Positions 16,489-25,398 of a stretch of 64,000 nucleotides of DNA are shown one piece after another. The number at the start of each line of letters is the position of its first letter. Position 1 is the stretch's first letter. This DNA is from Tersicoccus sp. Bi-70 (GTDB lineage Bacteria > Actinomycetota > Actinomycetes > Actinomycetales > Micrococcaceae). The DNA lies in NCBI RefSeq assembly GCF_001968825.1, contig NZ_MIEU01000002.1:248001-312000 (forward strand). Reading direction: 5' to 3'. The notes beneath the pieces are model-generated. The model saw only the letters and a program-made list of their open reading frames with translations. It was not told where the DNA came from and did no database searches. Both the position numbers and the translations under genes were made by a program.

Positions 16489-19227
16489 TCAGGACTCCCC
16501 GCCGGCGTTGCCGGACTTGCCGGCGCGCACGTCGTGTAACTGGTACTTCTCGATCGCCTGGGCCGGGGCCTTCACGTCGACCTCACCGCGGCGGGCGAGC
16601 ATCTCGAGCGCCCGCACCACCATCGAGTGAGAGTCGATGTGGAAGTACCGCCGGGCCGCGGCGCGGGTGTCGGCGAAGCCGAAGTCGTTGCCGCCGAGGG
16701 TGGCGAACTCGTTCGGGATGAACTGCCGGATGCCGTCGGGCAGCTCGGACCGGTAGTCCGTCGTCGCGATGACCGGGCCGGTGGCACCGGCCAGGCGCTG
16801 GGTGACGAACGGGACCCGCGGCTCGGCGTCCGGGTCGAGGAAGGCGTCGCGCTCGGCGGCCAGGCCGTCCCGGCGAAGCTCGACCCAGGACGTCACGGAC
16901 CACACGTCGGCGGAGACGTTCCAGTCCTCGGCGAGAATCCGCTGCGCGTCCAGGGCCCACGGCACGGAGACGCCGGAGCCGAGCAGCTGGACGCGGGGGC
17001 CGTCGATGTCGGCCTCCTTGATCCGGTGGATGCCCTTGACGATGCCCTCGACGTCGACGTCCGCGGGCTCGGCCGGCTGGACGATCGGCTCGTTGTAGAC
17101 CGTCAGGTAGTAGATCTTGTTCGGGTCCTCCGAGTCCGGCCCGTACATCTCCTCGAGACCGGCCTTGACGATGTGCGCGATCTCGTACCCGTAGGCCGGG
17201 TCGTAGGTGCGCACCGCCGGGTTGGTGGAGGCGAGGACGGGGGAGTGCCCGTCCATGTGCTGCGTGCCCTCACCGGCCAGGGTGGTGATGCCGGCGGTGG
17301 CGCCGATCAGGAACCCGCGGGCCAGCTGGTCCGCGGCCGCCCAGATGAAGTCGCCCGTGCGCTGGAAGCCGAACATCGAGTAGAAGACGTACACCGGGAT
17401 CAGCGGTTCGCCGTGGGTGGCGTAGGACGTGCCGGACGCGGTGAACGCGGAGACGGCACCGGCCTCGTTGATGCCCACGTGGAAGATCTGCCCCTGCGGC
17501 GACTCCTTGTACGCGAGCATGAGATCGCGGTCCACGGAGATGTAGTTCTGGCCGAGCGGGTTGTAGATCTTCGACGTCGGGAAGAACGAGTCCATGCCGA
17601 AGGTGCGGGCCTCGTCCGGGATGATCGGCACGACGCGCTTGCCGAACTCCTTGTCCCGCATCAGGTCCTTGAGCAGCCGGACGAACGCCATGGTGGTGGC
17701 CGCCTGCTGCTTGCCGGAGCCGCGCTTGGCGACGTCGTACGCCTTGTCCTCGGGCAGCTTCACCTCGGCGCGCTGGTCCCGCCGCTCGGGCACGTTGCCA
17801 CCGAGAGCCCGGCGCCGCTCGAGCATGTACTTGATCGTGGGATCGTCGGGGCCCGGGTGGTAGTACGGCGGGTTGTAGAGATCGTTCTCCAGGTCCTCGT
17901 CCGAGAACGGCATCCGCAGGTGGTCCCGGAAGTTCTTCAGGTCCTCGAGGGTCAGCTTCTTCATCTGGTGGGTCGCGTTGCGGCCCTCGAAGTGCGCTCC
18001 GAGACCGTAGCCCTTGACCGTGGCGGCCAGGATGACGGTCGGCTTGCCCTTGAACTCGGTGGCGGCCTTGTAGGCGGCGTACACCTTGCGGTAGTCGTGG
18101 CCGCCGCGCTTGAGCTGCCAGATCTCCTCGTCGCTCATGTCCGCGACCATGGCCTTGGTCTGCGGGGAGCGGCCGAAGAAGTGGTCGCGCACGAACCCAC
18201 CGGACTCCGCCTTGAAGGTCTGGTAGTCGCCGTCGGGCGTGGTGTTCATGATCTCGACGAGCGCGCCGTCGTCGTCCTTGTCCAGGAGGGCATCCCACTC
18301 CCGGCCCCACACGACCTTGATGACGTTCCATCCCGCGCCGCGGAAGAACGCCTCGAGCTCCTGCATGATCTTGCCGTTGCCGCGCACGGGACCGTCGAGG
18401 CGCTGCATGTTGCAGTTGATGACGAAGTTGAGGTTGTCGAGTCCCTCGTTCGCGGCCAGCTGCAGGGCGCCGCGGCTCTCGGGCTCGTCCATCTCGCCGT
18501 CGCCGAGGAACGCCCAGACCTGCTGGTCGGACGTGTCCTTGAGGCCGCGGTTCTCCAGGTACCGGTTCATCGACGCCTGGTAGATGGCGTTGGTCGGGCC
18601 GATGCCCATGGAGACGGTCGGGAACTCCCAGAAGTCCGGCATCATGCGCGGGTGCGGGTAGGAGGAGAGGCCGTTGGGGGCCGCCGACTTCTCCTGCCGG
18701 AAGCCGTTCATCTGCTCCTCGGTGAGGCGACCCTCGAGGAACGCGCGCGCGTACATGCCCGGGGAGGCGTGGCCCTGGAAGAAGACCTGGTCACCGCCGC
18801 TGGGGTGGTCCTTGCCGCGGAAGAAGTGGTTCATGCCCACCTCGTACAGGGTGGCCGCGCCCGCGTAGGTGGAGATGTGGCCGCCGACGCCGATGTCGGA
18901 CCGCTGCGCGCGGTGCACCATGATCGCGGCGTTCCAGCGCAGCCACTTGCGGTACGTGCGCTCGATCTCCTCGTCACCGGGGAACTCGGGCTCCTGGTCC
19001 ACGGGGATCGTGTTGACGTAGTCCGTGGTCGTGACGAAGGGGACGGCGACGCTGTGCGCGCTCGCCCGCTGCAGCAGCGAGCGGATGATGAACTCCGCGC
19101 GCTTGGTGCCCTCCGCGTCCAGCAGCCCGTCGAAGGACTCGAGCCACTCCGCGGTCTCCTCGGGATCCGCGTCCGGCAGACTGGTGGTCAGCGCGCTGCG
19201 GATGTTCTTGATGTCTTCGGTCGCCAC
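16489..19227 (-). CDS. aceE: Pyruvate dehydrogenase E1 component (homodimeric type)
   Basis: Thiamine-diphosphate enzyme that decarboxylates pyruvate and passes the acetyl group to the lipoyl E2 subunit, feeding acetyl-CoA to the TCA cycle and to the fab cluster next door. 912 residues, the normal length for the AceE family. The thiamine-diphosphate motif [20 protein letters not shown] near residue 238 is intact, as are [13 protein letters not shown] and [23 protein letters not shown] at 19227 was chosen because AGAGAGG lies 8 nt upstream and the protein then starts [13 protein letters not shown]; an upstream ATG at 19362 only adds unconserved residues. The 5' leader holds a stem-loop at 19263-19291. 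Confidence 0.97.
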   Translation of the reverse strand: MATEDIKNIRSALTTSLPDADPEETAEWLESFDGLLDAEGTKRAEFIIRSLLQRASAHSVAVPFVTTTDYVNTIPVDQEPEFPGDEEIERTYRKWLRWNAAIMVHRAQRSDIGVGGHISTYAGAATLYEVGMNHFFRGKDHPSGGDQVFFQGHASPGMYARAFLEGRLTEEQMNGFRQEKSAAPNGLSSYPHPRMMPDFWEFPTVSMGIGPTNAIYQASMNRYLENRGLKDTSDQQVWAFLGDGEMDEPESRGALQLAANEGLDNLNFVINCNMQRLDGPVRGNGKIMQELEAFFRGAGWNVIKVVWGREWDALLDKDDDGALVEIMNTTPDGDYQTFKAESGGFVRDHFFGRSPQTKAMVADMSDEEIWQLKRGGHDYRKVYAAYKAATEFKGKPTVILAATVKGYGLGAHFEGRNATHQMKKLTLEDLKNFRDHLRMPFSDEDLENDLYNPPYYHPGPDDPTIKYMLERRRALGGNVPERRDQRAEVKLPEDKAYDVAKRGSGKQQAATTMAFVRLLKDLMRDKEFGKRVVPIIPDEARTFGMDSFFPTSKIYNPLGQNYISVDRDLMLAYKESPQGQIFHVGINEAGAVSAFTASGTSYATHGEPLIPVYVFYSMFGFQRTGDFIWAAADQLARGFLIGATAGITTLAGEGTQHMDGHSPVLASTNPAVRTYDPAYGYEIAHIVKAGLEEMYGPDSEDPNKIYYLTVYNEPIVQPAEPADVDVEGIVKGIHRIKEADIDGPRVQLLGSGVSVPWALDAQRILAEDWNVSADVWSVTSWVELRRDGLAAERDAFLDPDAEPRVPFVTQRLAGATGPVIATTDYRSELPDGIRQFIPNEFATLGGNDFGFADTRAAARRYFHIDSHSMVVRALEMLARRGEVDVKAPAQAIEKYQLHDVRAGKSGNAGGES

Positions 19228-19607
19228 ATTCAACCTCTCTGTCTGTGCGTGAAGCACCCGGACTGCGGTCGCTGATGATGGGTGACCGCAGACCGCTGTC
19301 CGCTCCGGTGCGGCCCCACGGTACGGGGGCAGCCCGAAGGGCAGGCGGCGTCTGGGTGCCACTCTAGCCCCGAATCACGCCGGAAACGTACGAGCCTCTT
19401 CCACTTCGCGAAATCCGTATTCCGTCATGCGGTTATCGTGACGCGCCTCACGCTCGTCCGCGGGCGTCGCGACACCGGCGTGCTGCTTGATGAGGAACTC
19501 GAAAGGGTGTTGTCTGGTTACAGTCCGCCTCGTCCGGTTCTCTCGGCCGGGGCGGTCATCACACGCAGGATCACCACACCTATGGACAAGGGATCGGGAG
19601 GACATTC
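19228..19607. promoter_or_regulatory. Divergent aceE / DUF3052 promoter region
   Basis: 380 bp without a gene. On the minus strand TAGAGT at 19366-19361 is a good -10 for aceE and gives a leader of about 125 nt. That leader carries CTGCGGTC (19263-19270) and GACCGCAG (19284-19291), a perfect 8-bp stem with a 13-nt loop, about 36 nt before the aceE start. On the plus strand TACAGT at 19519-19524 is a possible -10 for the DUF3052 gene. A lower-GC patch spans about 19400-19445. Regulator identity is unknown. Confidence 0.45.
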
Positions 19608-20024
19608 GTGAGCGAGGCAGACGCCGTCGCGAGCAGCGCCGCCGCCAAGCTGGGTTTGAAGAAGGACGACCTCGTCCAGGAGTTCGGGTACGACGACGAC
19701 GTCGACTTCGACCTCCGGGAGGACATCGAGGAGACGGTCGGCTCGGAGCTGCTGGACGAGGACGATCATGAGGTCGCGGACGCCGCCCTGCTGTGGTGGC
19801 GCGAAGGGGACGGAGACCTGGTCGACGCCCTCGTCGACTCGCTGACCACCCTGGAGGAGAACGCCGTCGTCTGGGTCCTCACCCCGAAGGCCGGCCGCGA
19901 CGGTTACGTCGCACCCGCCGACATCCAGGAGGCGGCACCGACCGCCGGCCTGCACGTCACCTCCTCGGCCGGGGTCTCCAAGGACTGGTCCGCCACGCGT
20001 CTGGTCACCGCACGCCGTCAGTGA
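19608..20024 (+). CDS. DUF3052 family protein
   Basis: 138-residue acidic protein of the DUF3052 family, which is largely actinobacterial and has no firmly assigned function. It begins MSEADAVASSAAAKLGLKKD and contains the family features VQEFGYDDDVDFDLREDIE and ENAVVWVLTPKAGRDGYV, ending with SKDWSATRLV. GTG start at 19608 with GGGAGG upstream. It lies 16 nt before the AhpE-type peroxiredoxin gene; as I recall, the same neighbours occur beside aceE in mycobacteria, so the pairing is likely ancient. No membrane segment or cofactor motif is visible. Confidence 0.9.
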   Translation: MSEADAVASSAAAKLGLKKDDLVQEFGYDDDVDFDLREDIEETVGSELLDEDDHEVADAALLWWREGDGDLVDALVDSLTTLEENAVVWVLTPKAGRDGYVAPADIQEAAPTAGLHVTSSAGVSKDWSATRLVTARRQ

Positions 20025-20040
20025 CGGCCGTCCGCCGCTC

Positions 20041-20514
20041 ATGACCGTGCCGCCGAACCCCCGGATCGGTGCGCCGGCACCCGCCTTCGCCCTCGCCAAC
20101 CAGCACGGCGAACCGGTGTCACTGGACGGTCAGCGCGGCCACCCCGTCGTGCTCGTCTTTTTCCCGTGGGCCTTCTCCCGGGTGTGCGACGGCGAGCTGA
20201 AGGACCTGCGCGACGGCTTCGCCACCGTGGCCGGCTCGGACGTGCGCCTGTTGGCGATCTCGATCGACTCGAAGTTCGCCCTGCGCGCGCTGGCCGACGC
20301 CGAGGGGCTCACGTTCGACCTGCTCAGCGACGCCTGGCCGCACGGCGAGGTCGCGCGCCACTACGGCGTCTTCGACGACGAGCGCGGCGCGGCCCGGCGC
20401 GGCAGCTTCGTCATCGACGCGCACGGGGTGCTGCGCGCCCGCATCCTGTCCGGCACCAACGACCCACGGAGCCTCGATGAGTACCGCCGCGCGCTGGCAT
20501 CGCTGGACGCCTGA
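20041..20514 (+). CDS. ahpE: Peroxiredoxin, AhpE-like
   Basis: Thiol peroxidase of 157 residues in the AhpC/TSA superfamily. The peroxidatic cysteine is Cys49 in FFPWAFSRVCDGEL, where Ser replaces the usual Thr of the PxxxTxxC motif. No second conserved cysteine is present, which fits a 1-Cys enzyme such as mycobacterial AhpE that reduces peroxides and peroxynitrite. The ATG follows the DUF3052 stop by 16 nt. Its 3' end overlaps the start of the sirtuin gene by 38 nt, so the two are probably co-transcribed. Confidence 0.88.
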   Translation: MTVPPNPRIGAPAPAFALANQHGEPVSLDGQRGHPVVLVFFPWAFSRVCDGELKDLRDGFATVAGSDVRLLAISIDSKFALRALADAEGLTFDLLSDAWPHGEVARHYGVFDDERGAARRGSFVIDAHGVLRARILSGTNDPRSLDEYRRALASLDA

Positions 20515-21385
20515 GCCGGCCCCCACCGGCGACGCCGAGCCGGCCGAGCCGCAGGAGGAGCAGCGCCGCCGGGCCGTGGATCTGCTGTCCGGCCGACGCC
20601 TCGCGATCCTCACGGGCGCCGGCCTGAGCACCGACTCCGGCATCCCCGACTACCGCGGACCGCAGGCGAAGCCGCGCACGCCGATGACCTACCAGGAGTT
20701 CATCGGCGACCCCCGCCGGCGCCGTCACTACTGGGCCCGCAACCACGTCGGCTACCGGTTCATGTCCGCGACCGTGCCGAACGACGGCCACCGCGCCGTC
20801 GCCCGGCTCGAGGCGCGCGGCCTGACCAGCGGCATCATCACCCAGAACATCGACCGGCTGCACGAGGCCGCCGGCGCGCTCAACGTCGTGGACCTGCACG
20901 GACGGTTCGATCACGTGATTTGCCTGGACTGCGCCAGCATGGTGCAGCGGGCGCAGCTGGACCGCATCCTCACCGACCTGAACCCCGGCTTCGCCGAGCG
21001 GGTCCTCGTGGAGGACGTCGAGGTGGCCCCGGACGCGGACGCGGTGATCGAGTCGACGGCGGACTTCGTCGTCGCCCCCTGCCCGGTGTGCGGCGGGGTG
21101 CTCAAACCGGACGTCACCTTCTTCGGCGAGAACGTGCCGCGGGCCCGGGTGGCGCGCAGCTACGGCCTCGTCGAGTGCGCGGAGGGGCTCCTGGTCGCGG
21201 GGTCGTCGCTGGCTGTGATGAGCGGGCTGCGCTTCGTCCGGCGGGCCCACCAGCTCGGCCTCCCGGTCGTCATCGTCAATCGCGGGCAGACCCGGGGCGA
21301 CGACCGGGCGAGCCTGCTGGTCCAGGCCGGGGTCAGCGAGACGTTGACCGCGCTGGCGGAGGAACTGCCGGACCTGTCCCGGTAG
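20477..21385 (+). CDS. Sir2-type NAD-dependent protein deacylase
   Basis: 302-residue sirtuin. The NAD-binding motif GAGLSTDSGIPDYRG starts at residue 48, QNIDRLH is at 123-129, and the catalytic His141 is in DLHGRF. Two Cys pairs bind structural zinc: Cys149/Cys152 (CLDC) and Cys202/Cys205 (CPVC). It would remove acyl groups from lysines. The ATG at 20477 lies inside the peroxiredoxin gene with a weak GGAG upstream; a GTG at 20576 just before the NAD-binding motif is an alternative that removes a low-complexity leader. Acyl preference cannot be read from the sequence. Confidence 0.9.
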   Translation: MSTAARWHRWTPEPAPTGDAEPAEPQEEQRRRAVDLLSGRRLAILTGAGLSTDSGIPDYRGPQAKPRTPMTYQEFIGDPRRRRHYWARNHVGYRFMSATVPNDGHRAVARLEARGLTSGIITQNIDRLHEAAGALNVVDLHGRFDHVICLDCASMVQRAQLDRILTDLNPGFAERVLVEDVEVAPDADAVIESTADFVVAPCPVCGGVLKPDVTFFGENVPRARVARSYGLVECAEGLLVAGSSLAVMSGLRFVRRAHQLGLPVVIVNRGQTRGDDRASLLVQAGVSETLTALAEELPDLSR

Positions 21386-21419
21386 GGCCGGCACCGAACG
21401 CACGAGCCAGGAGGAAGCG

Positions 21420-22577
21420 ATGGTCGACGGAGTGACCCGGGCCGATCCGATGGGCGTGCTGCGCCGCCGGACCAGCGAGAAGTGGCGGACATACCCGGAG
21501 GACGTGCTGCCCATGTTCGTCGCCGAGATGGACTACCCGCTGGCGCCGGCCATCACCGCGGCGCTGCGCGAGGCGATCGAGGTCGGCGACACCGGGTACG
21601 TCGACCCGCACGACACCGGCGCGGCGGAGGCCTTCGCCCGCTTCGCCGCCCGGACGTGGGACTGGTCGCCGTCCCCGGAGCGGATGGGCTGGACGACCGA
21701 CGTCAGCGTCGTCATCGTCGAGTCCCTGCGCCGGCTGATCGAACCCGGCGACGGCGTCATCATCACGCCGCCGGTGTACCCGCCGTTCTTCACGCTGATC
21801 CCGGAGGCCGGCGGCACCGTGGTCGAGGTGCCGCTGCTGGACGGCGGCAACGCGTATGCCCTCGACCTCGACGGCATCGACGCGGCGCTGGCCCGGGGCG
21901 CGCGGGCCGTCCTGCTGTGCAATCCGCACAACCCCGTGGGCCTCGTCCACGGCCGGCAGGAGCTCGTCGAGCTCTCCCGCGTCGTGGATCGGCACGGGGC
22001 GAGCGTGGTCAGCGACGAGATCCACGCCCCGCTCACGCACCGGCGGGAGCGGTTCACCCCGTACCTGAGCGTCTCCGACGAGGCGCGCCACCACGGCATC
22101 ACGGCCGCGTCCGGCAGCAAGGCGTTCAACCTCGCGGGGCTGAAGACGGCGATGTTCGTCGCCGGATCGGACCGGATGACCGGGCTGATCCGGTCCCTGC
22201 CCGAGGAGGTGCTCTTCCGCACCGGCCTGTTCGGCCTGATCGCCACCCGCGCCGGCTTCGCGCACGGCCAGGACTGGCTGCGCGGCACCCTCGCGGCCAT
22301 CGAGGACAACGTCGCCCTGCTGGAGCGCGAACTGGCCACGAAGCTGCCGACCGTCCGGCTCCGCCACCCGCAGGCCACCTACCTGGCCTGGCTCGACCTC
22401 TCCGCACTCGGCTGGGGCGAGGACCCGGCGCAGTACGCGCTCGAGCACGCCCGCGTCGCGCTGGGCAACGGCCCGCAGTTCGGCACCCAGGGCGCCGGGT
22501 ACGCCCGGATGAACCTGGCCTGCGCACCCGAGACGGTGGTGGAGGCCGTGGACCGGCTGGCGGCCGCCGCGGGCTGA
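21420..22577 (+). CDS. PLP-dependent MalY/PatB-type aminotransferase or cystathionine beta-lyase
   Basis: Fold-type I PLP enzyme of 385 residues. It has the subfamily start PMGVLRRRTSEKW and VLPMFVAEMDYP, the Asn of LLCNPHNPVG, the Asp of SDEIHAPLTH and the PLP lysine Lys234 in ASGSKAFNLAG. This is the MalY/PatB group, whose tested members are C-S beta-lyases acting on cystathionine-like substrates. A strong AGGAGG precedes the ATG. It follows the sirtuin gene by 34 nt and precedes the tRNA-Val gene. Substrate is inferred only from the family. Confidence 0.88.
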   Translation: MVDGVTRADPMGVLRRRTSEKWRTYPEDVLPMFVAEMDYPLAPAITAALREAIEVGDTGYVDPHDTGAAEAFARFAARTWDWSPSPERMGWTTDVSVVIVESLRRLIEPGDGVIITPPVYPPFFTLIPEAGGTVVEVPLLDGGNAYALDLDGIDAALARGARAVLLCNPHNPVGLVHGRQELVELSRVVDRHGASVVSDEIHAPLTHRRERFTPYLSVSDEARHHGITAASGSKAFNLAGLKTAMFVAGSDRMTGLIRSLPEEVLFRTGLFGLIATRAGFAHGQDWLRGTLAAIEDNVALLERELATKLPTVRLRHPQATYLAWLDLSALGWGEDPAQYALEHARVALGNGPQFGTQGAGYARMNLACAPETVVEAVDRLAAAAG

Positions 22578-22634
22578 CTCGTCAGGGCGATGACGTGCGG
22601 CGCGGCCCTGGTCGCCGGGGCGCTGGCCTGCCGG

Positions 22635-22640
22635 TAGACT
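22635..22640 (+). promoter_or_regulatory. -10 element TAGACT upstream of tRNA-Val
   Basis: TAGACT occurs in identical form before RNase P RNA (33327) and tRNA-Pro (56832). Here it is 61 nt before the mature tRNA, so it would give a leader that must be removed by RNase P. The -35 region is not recognisable. Confidence 0.4.
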
Positions 22641-22701
22641 CCTGCACCGACCCCGGGACCGGCCGTGATGCCGTCGCCGGGGGCCGGTCGGAACGGCCGG
22701 A

Positions 22702-22774
22702 GGGCCTTTAGCTCAGCTGGTAGAGCGTCACGTTTACACCGTGAATGTCGTCGGTTCGATCCCGGCAGGGCCCA
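22702..22774 (+). tRNA. tRNA-Val (anticodon TAC)
   Basis: 73-nt cloverleaf. Acceptor GGGCCTT pairs with AGGGCCC, the D arm is GCTC/GAGC, the anticodon arm is TCACG/CGTGA around the loop TTTACAC, and the T loop is TTCGATC. CCA is not encoded. It lies between the PatB-like gene and the UvrA-like gene. Confidence 0.97.
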
Positions 22775-22805
22775 CCCCGTGACTCCCCGGAGAGGAGCAG
22801 CACGC

Positions 22806-25334
22806 GTGCACCGGACGCCGACACCGGCACCCGATCGGATCGAGGTGCGCGGCGCCCGCGTGCACAACCTGCGCAACATCGACGTCGACATCCCGCTGGG
22901 CCGGCTGGTCGCGATCGCCGGCGTCTCGGGGTCCGGCAAGTCCTCGCTGGCCATGGGGGTGCTCTACGCCGAGGGCTCCCGCCGCTACATCGAGGCCCTG
23001 TCGACCTACACGCGCCGCCGTCTCGGCCAGGCCTCGCACGCCGACGTCGACCGCGTCAGCCACGTCCCCGCCGCCCTCGCTCTCCGGCAGCGGCCCGGCG
23101 TCCCCGGCATCCGTTCCACCTTCGGCACGTCGAGCGAACTGCTCAACGTGCTCCGCCTGATGTTCTCCCGGCTGGCCTCCCACCTCTGCCCGAACGGGCA
23201 CCGCCAGCCGCCCACCCTCCAGGTCGCCGCCGAGGAACCCGTGGTGTGCGGCGTGTGCGGTGCGGTGTTCACCCCGCCGGGCGCCGAGGCCCTGGCCTTC
23301 AACTCCGGTGGCGCCTGCCCCACGTGCGAGGGCATCGGCACCGTCCGCGAGGTCGACGACGCCACCCTCATCCGCGACCCGGGCCTGAGCCTCGACGAGG
23401 GCGCCGTTGTGCCCTGGCAGATGTTCGGGTTCAACGTCCAGCCGCAGATCGCCCGCGAGTTCGGGGTGCGCACCGACGTGCCGTGGCGGGAGCTGACCGA
23501 CGCCGAGAAGGACATCGTCCTCGCCGGCCCCGAGGAGAAGAAGCACATCACCTTCACCTCTCTGAAGGGCGTGCACGACCTCGACTTCACCTTCCGCAAC
23601 GCCCGCCTGACCGTGACGGAGGAGCTCAAGCGGGCCCAGGACGCCAAGCGGCTGGCCCGGGTGGACCGGTTCCTCATCGAGCGCACCTGCCCGGACTGCG
23701 GCGGGTCCCGGCTCTCCCCGGCCGCCCGTGCCCCGCAGATCGGTGACCTGGGCCTCGCCGAGGCGACGGCGATGACGCTCGACGACCTGGTCGGCTGGGT
23801 GGACACGGTGCCCGCCACCCTGCCTGCACCCATGCTGCCGATGGCGGACAGCCTGATCGGCACCCTGCACCGGGTGGCCCGCCGCCTGGTCGAACTCGGG
23901 CTGGACTACCTCACGCTCGACCGGGCGGGCGCGACGCTGTCCACGGGGGAGCGGCAACGAGTCCAGCTGGCCCGGGCGGTGCGCAACGAGACCACCGGCG
24001 TGCTCTACGTGCTCGACGAGCCGTCGGTCGGCCTGCACCCGTCCAACCTGCACGGGCTGCAGGGCGTCTTCGAGGACCTGCTCGCCGGTGGCAACTCGAT
24101 CGTCATGGTCGACCACGACCCGCAGGTGCTCCGCGAGGCGGACCACCTCATCGAGATCGGTCCGGGATCCGGGCGTGACGGCGGCACCGTCGTCCTCACC
24201 GGCACCGTCGAGGACCTCGACGCCTCCCCGGACTCCCGGATCGGCGGCTTCCTCAGCGGCCGGGAGCACGTGCTCGTGCGGACGACGGCCGCCGCCGGTC
24301 ACACCTTCGACCACGGCACCATCCGGTTGCGGACCGACCCGGTGCACACGGTGCACGCGCTCGACGTGGACATCCCGCGCGGCAGGCTGACCGCCGTCAC
24401 CGGGGTGTCCGGCTCCGGCAAGACGACCCTGGTGCTCGACAGCCTCGTCCCGGCGCTGCGGGCGGAGACGCCCGGCCGGCGTCCTGCCCATGTGCGCGAG
24501 GTCGATGCCGCCGGCGTCGAGAAGGTGGACGTCGTCGACGCCACTCCCATCGGCGTCAACGTCCGCTCCACGGTCGCCACCTACTCCGGTGTCCTCGACG
24601 ACCTGCGCCGGGCGTGGGCGGGGCTGGACCCGGCGAAGGGCGCCGGTCTGACCGTGAGCGACTTCTCCTACAACACCGGCTCCCTGCGGTGCCCCCGCTG
24701 CGAGGGGACGGGGGAGATCTCCCTCGACGTGCAGTTCCTGCCCGACGTCGACATCCCGTGCCCGGACTGCGAGGGCCGCCGCTACGGCCCCGACGCCGAG
24801 GCGTATCGCCGGGCCTCGGCCACCGGCGCCGGCGACCTGTCGCTGCCCGCCGTGCTCGGGATGACCGTCGTCGAGGCGATCGACCACCTGCGCGACCTGG
24901 CCCGCGTGCGCCGGCGGCTGCAGTCGCTCTGCGACGTGGGCCTGGGCTACCTGACACTGGGCGAGGCGACCCCTGCCCTCTCCGGCGGGGAGGCGCAGCG
25001 CCTCAAGCTGGTCTCCGAGCTCGGGCGCCGGCAGGAGCACTCCCTGTTCGTCTTCGACGAGCCCACCGTCGGCCTGCACCCGCTCGACGTCCGCACCCTC
25101 ATCGGCGTGTTCGACCGGCTCGTGGAGGCCGGCGGCACCGTCGTCGTGATCGAGCACGACCTCGACCTGATCGCCAATGCCGATCACGTCATCGACATGG
25201 GGCCCTCCGGGGGCGTCGAGGGCGGCCGCATCGTCGCGACCGGCACCCCGCAGCAGGTGGCCGACGACGAGGGCAGCGTGACCGGTCGGTACCTGGCTAA
25301 ACGGCTGCGCGAGGGCGGGGCCACGCGTCACTAG
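22806..25334 (+). CDS. UvrA-like ABC ATPase lacking the UvrB-binding domain
   Basis: 842-residue UvrA paralogue. Both ATPase modules are present: Walker A GVSGSGKSS at 39-47 and GVSGSGKTT in the second half, signatures LSTGERQRVQLAR and LSGGEAQRLKLVSELG, and zinc pairs including CPTCEGIG, CPDCGG and CPRCEGTG with CPDCEGRRYG. Only about 40 residues lie between CPNGHRQPP and LAFNSGGACPTCEG, where true UvrA has the UvrB-binding domain, and the total is about 110 residues shorter than UvrA. It therefore resembles UvrA2/DrrC-type paralogues linked to drug resistance or damage tolerance. The GTG at 22806 has GAGAGGAG upstream. The main uvrA is not in this window. Confidence 0.87.
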   Translation: MHRTPTPAPDRIEVRGARVHNLRNIDVDIPLGRLVAIAGVSGSGKSSLAMGVLYAEGSRRYIEALSTYTRRRLGQASHADVDRVSHVPAALALRQRPGVPGIRSTFGTSSELLNVLRLMFSRLASHLCPNGHRQPPTLQVAAEEPVVCGVCGAVFTPPGAEALAFNSGGACPTCEGIGTVREVDDATLIRDPGLSLDEGAVVPWQMFGFNVQPQIAREFGVRTDVPWRELTDAEKDIVLAGPEEKKHITFTSLKGVHDLDFTFRNARLTVTEELKRAQDAKRLARVDRFLIERTCPDCGGSRLSPAARAPQIGDLGLAEATAMTLDDLVGWVDTVPATLPAPMLPMADSLIGTLHRVARRLVELGLDYLTLDRAGATLSTGERQRVQLARAVRNETTGVLYVLDEPSVGLHPSNLHGLQGVFEDLLAGGNSIVMVDHDPQVLREADHLIEIGPGSGRDGGTVVLTGTVEDLDASPDSRIGGFLSGREHVLVRTTAAAGHTFDHGTIRLRTDPVHTVHALDVDIPRGRLTAVTGVSGSGKTTLVLDSLVPALRAETPGRRPAHVREVDAAGVEKVDVVDATPIGVNVRSTVATYSGVLDDLRRAWAGLDPAKGAGLTVSDFSYNTGSLRCPRCEGTGEISLDVQFLPDVDIPCPDCEGRRYGPDAEAYRRASATGAGDLSLPAVLGMTVVEAIDHLRDLARVRRRLQSLCDVGLGYLTLGEATPALSGGEAQRLKLVSELGRRQEHSLFVFDEPTVGLHPLDVRTLIGVFDRLVEAGGTVVVIEHDLDLIANADHVIDMGPSGGVEGGRIVATGTPQQVADDEGSVTGRYLAKRLREGGATRH

Positions 25335-25340
25335 GATCGA
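25324..25340 (+). promoter_or_regulatory. Promoter-like repeat upstream of the aldo/keto reductase gene
   Basis: CGCGTCACTAGGATCGA is found again, base for base, at 26465-26481 before gnd. TAGGAT inside it fits the TANNNT -10 consensus of this genome. The TAG is also the stop codon of the UvrA-like gene. Confidence 0.45.
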
Positions 25341-25398
25341 CAGGGCACTTCCTATCGTCGGCCGTCCTCGGCCGGTCCGCCTTCAGAACGGGAGAGAC

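Noticed and set aside
16627-19275. Open reading frame of 882 codons on the plus strand, opposite aceE
   Set aside because: It lies entirely antisense to aceE, its protein is low-complexity (Val/Arg/Gly/Leu-rich) and resembles no family; it results from high GC at third codon positions.
22734-25331. Open reading frame of 865 codons on the minus strand, opposite the UvrA-like gene
   Set aside because: Antisense shadow of a clearly conserved gene, with no motif of its own.
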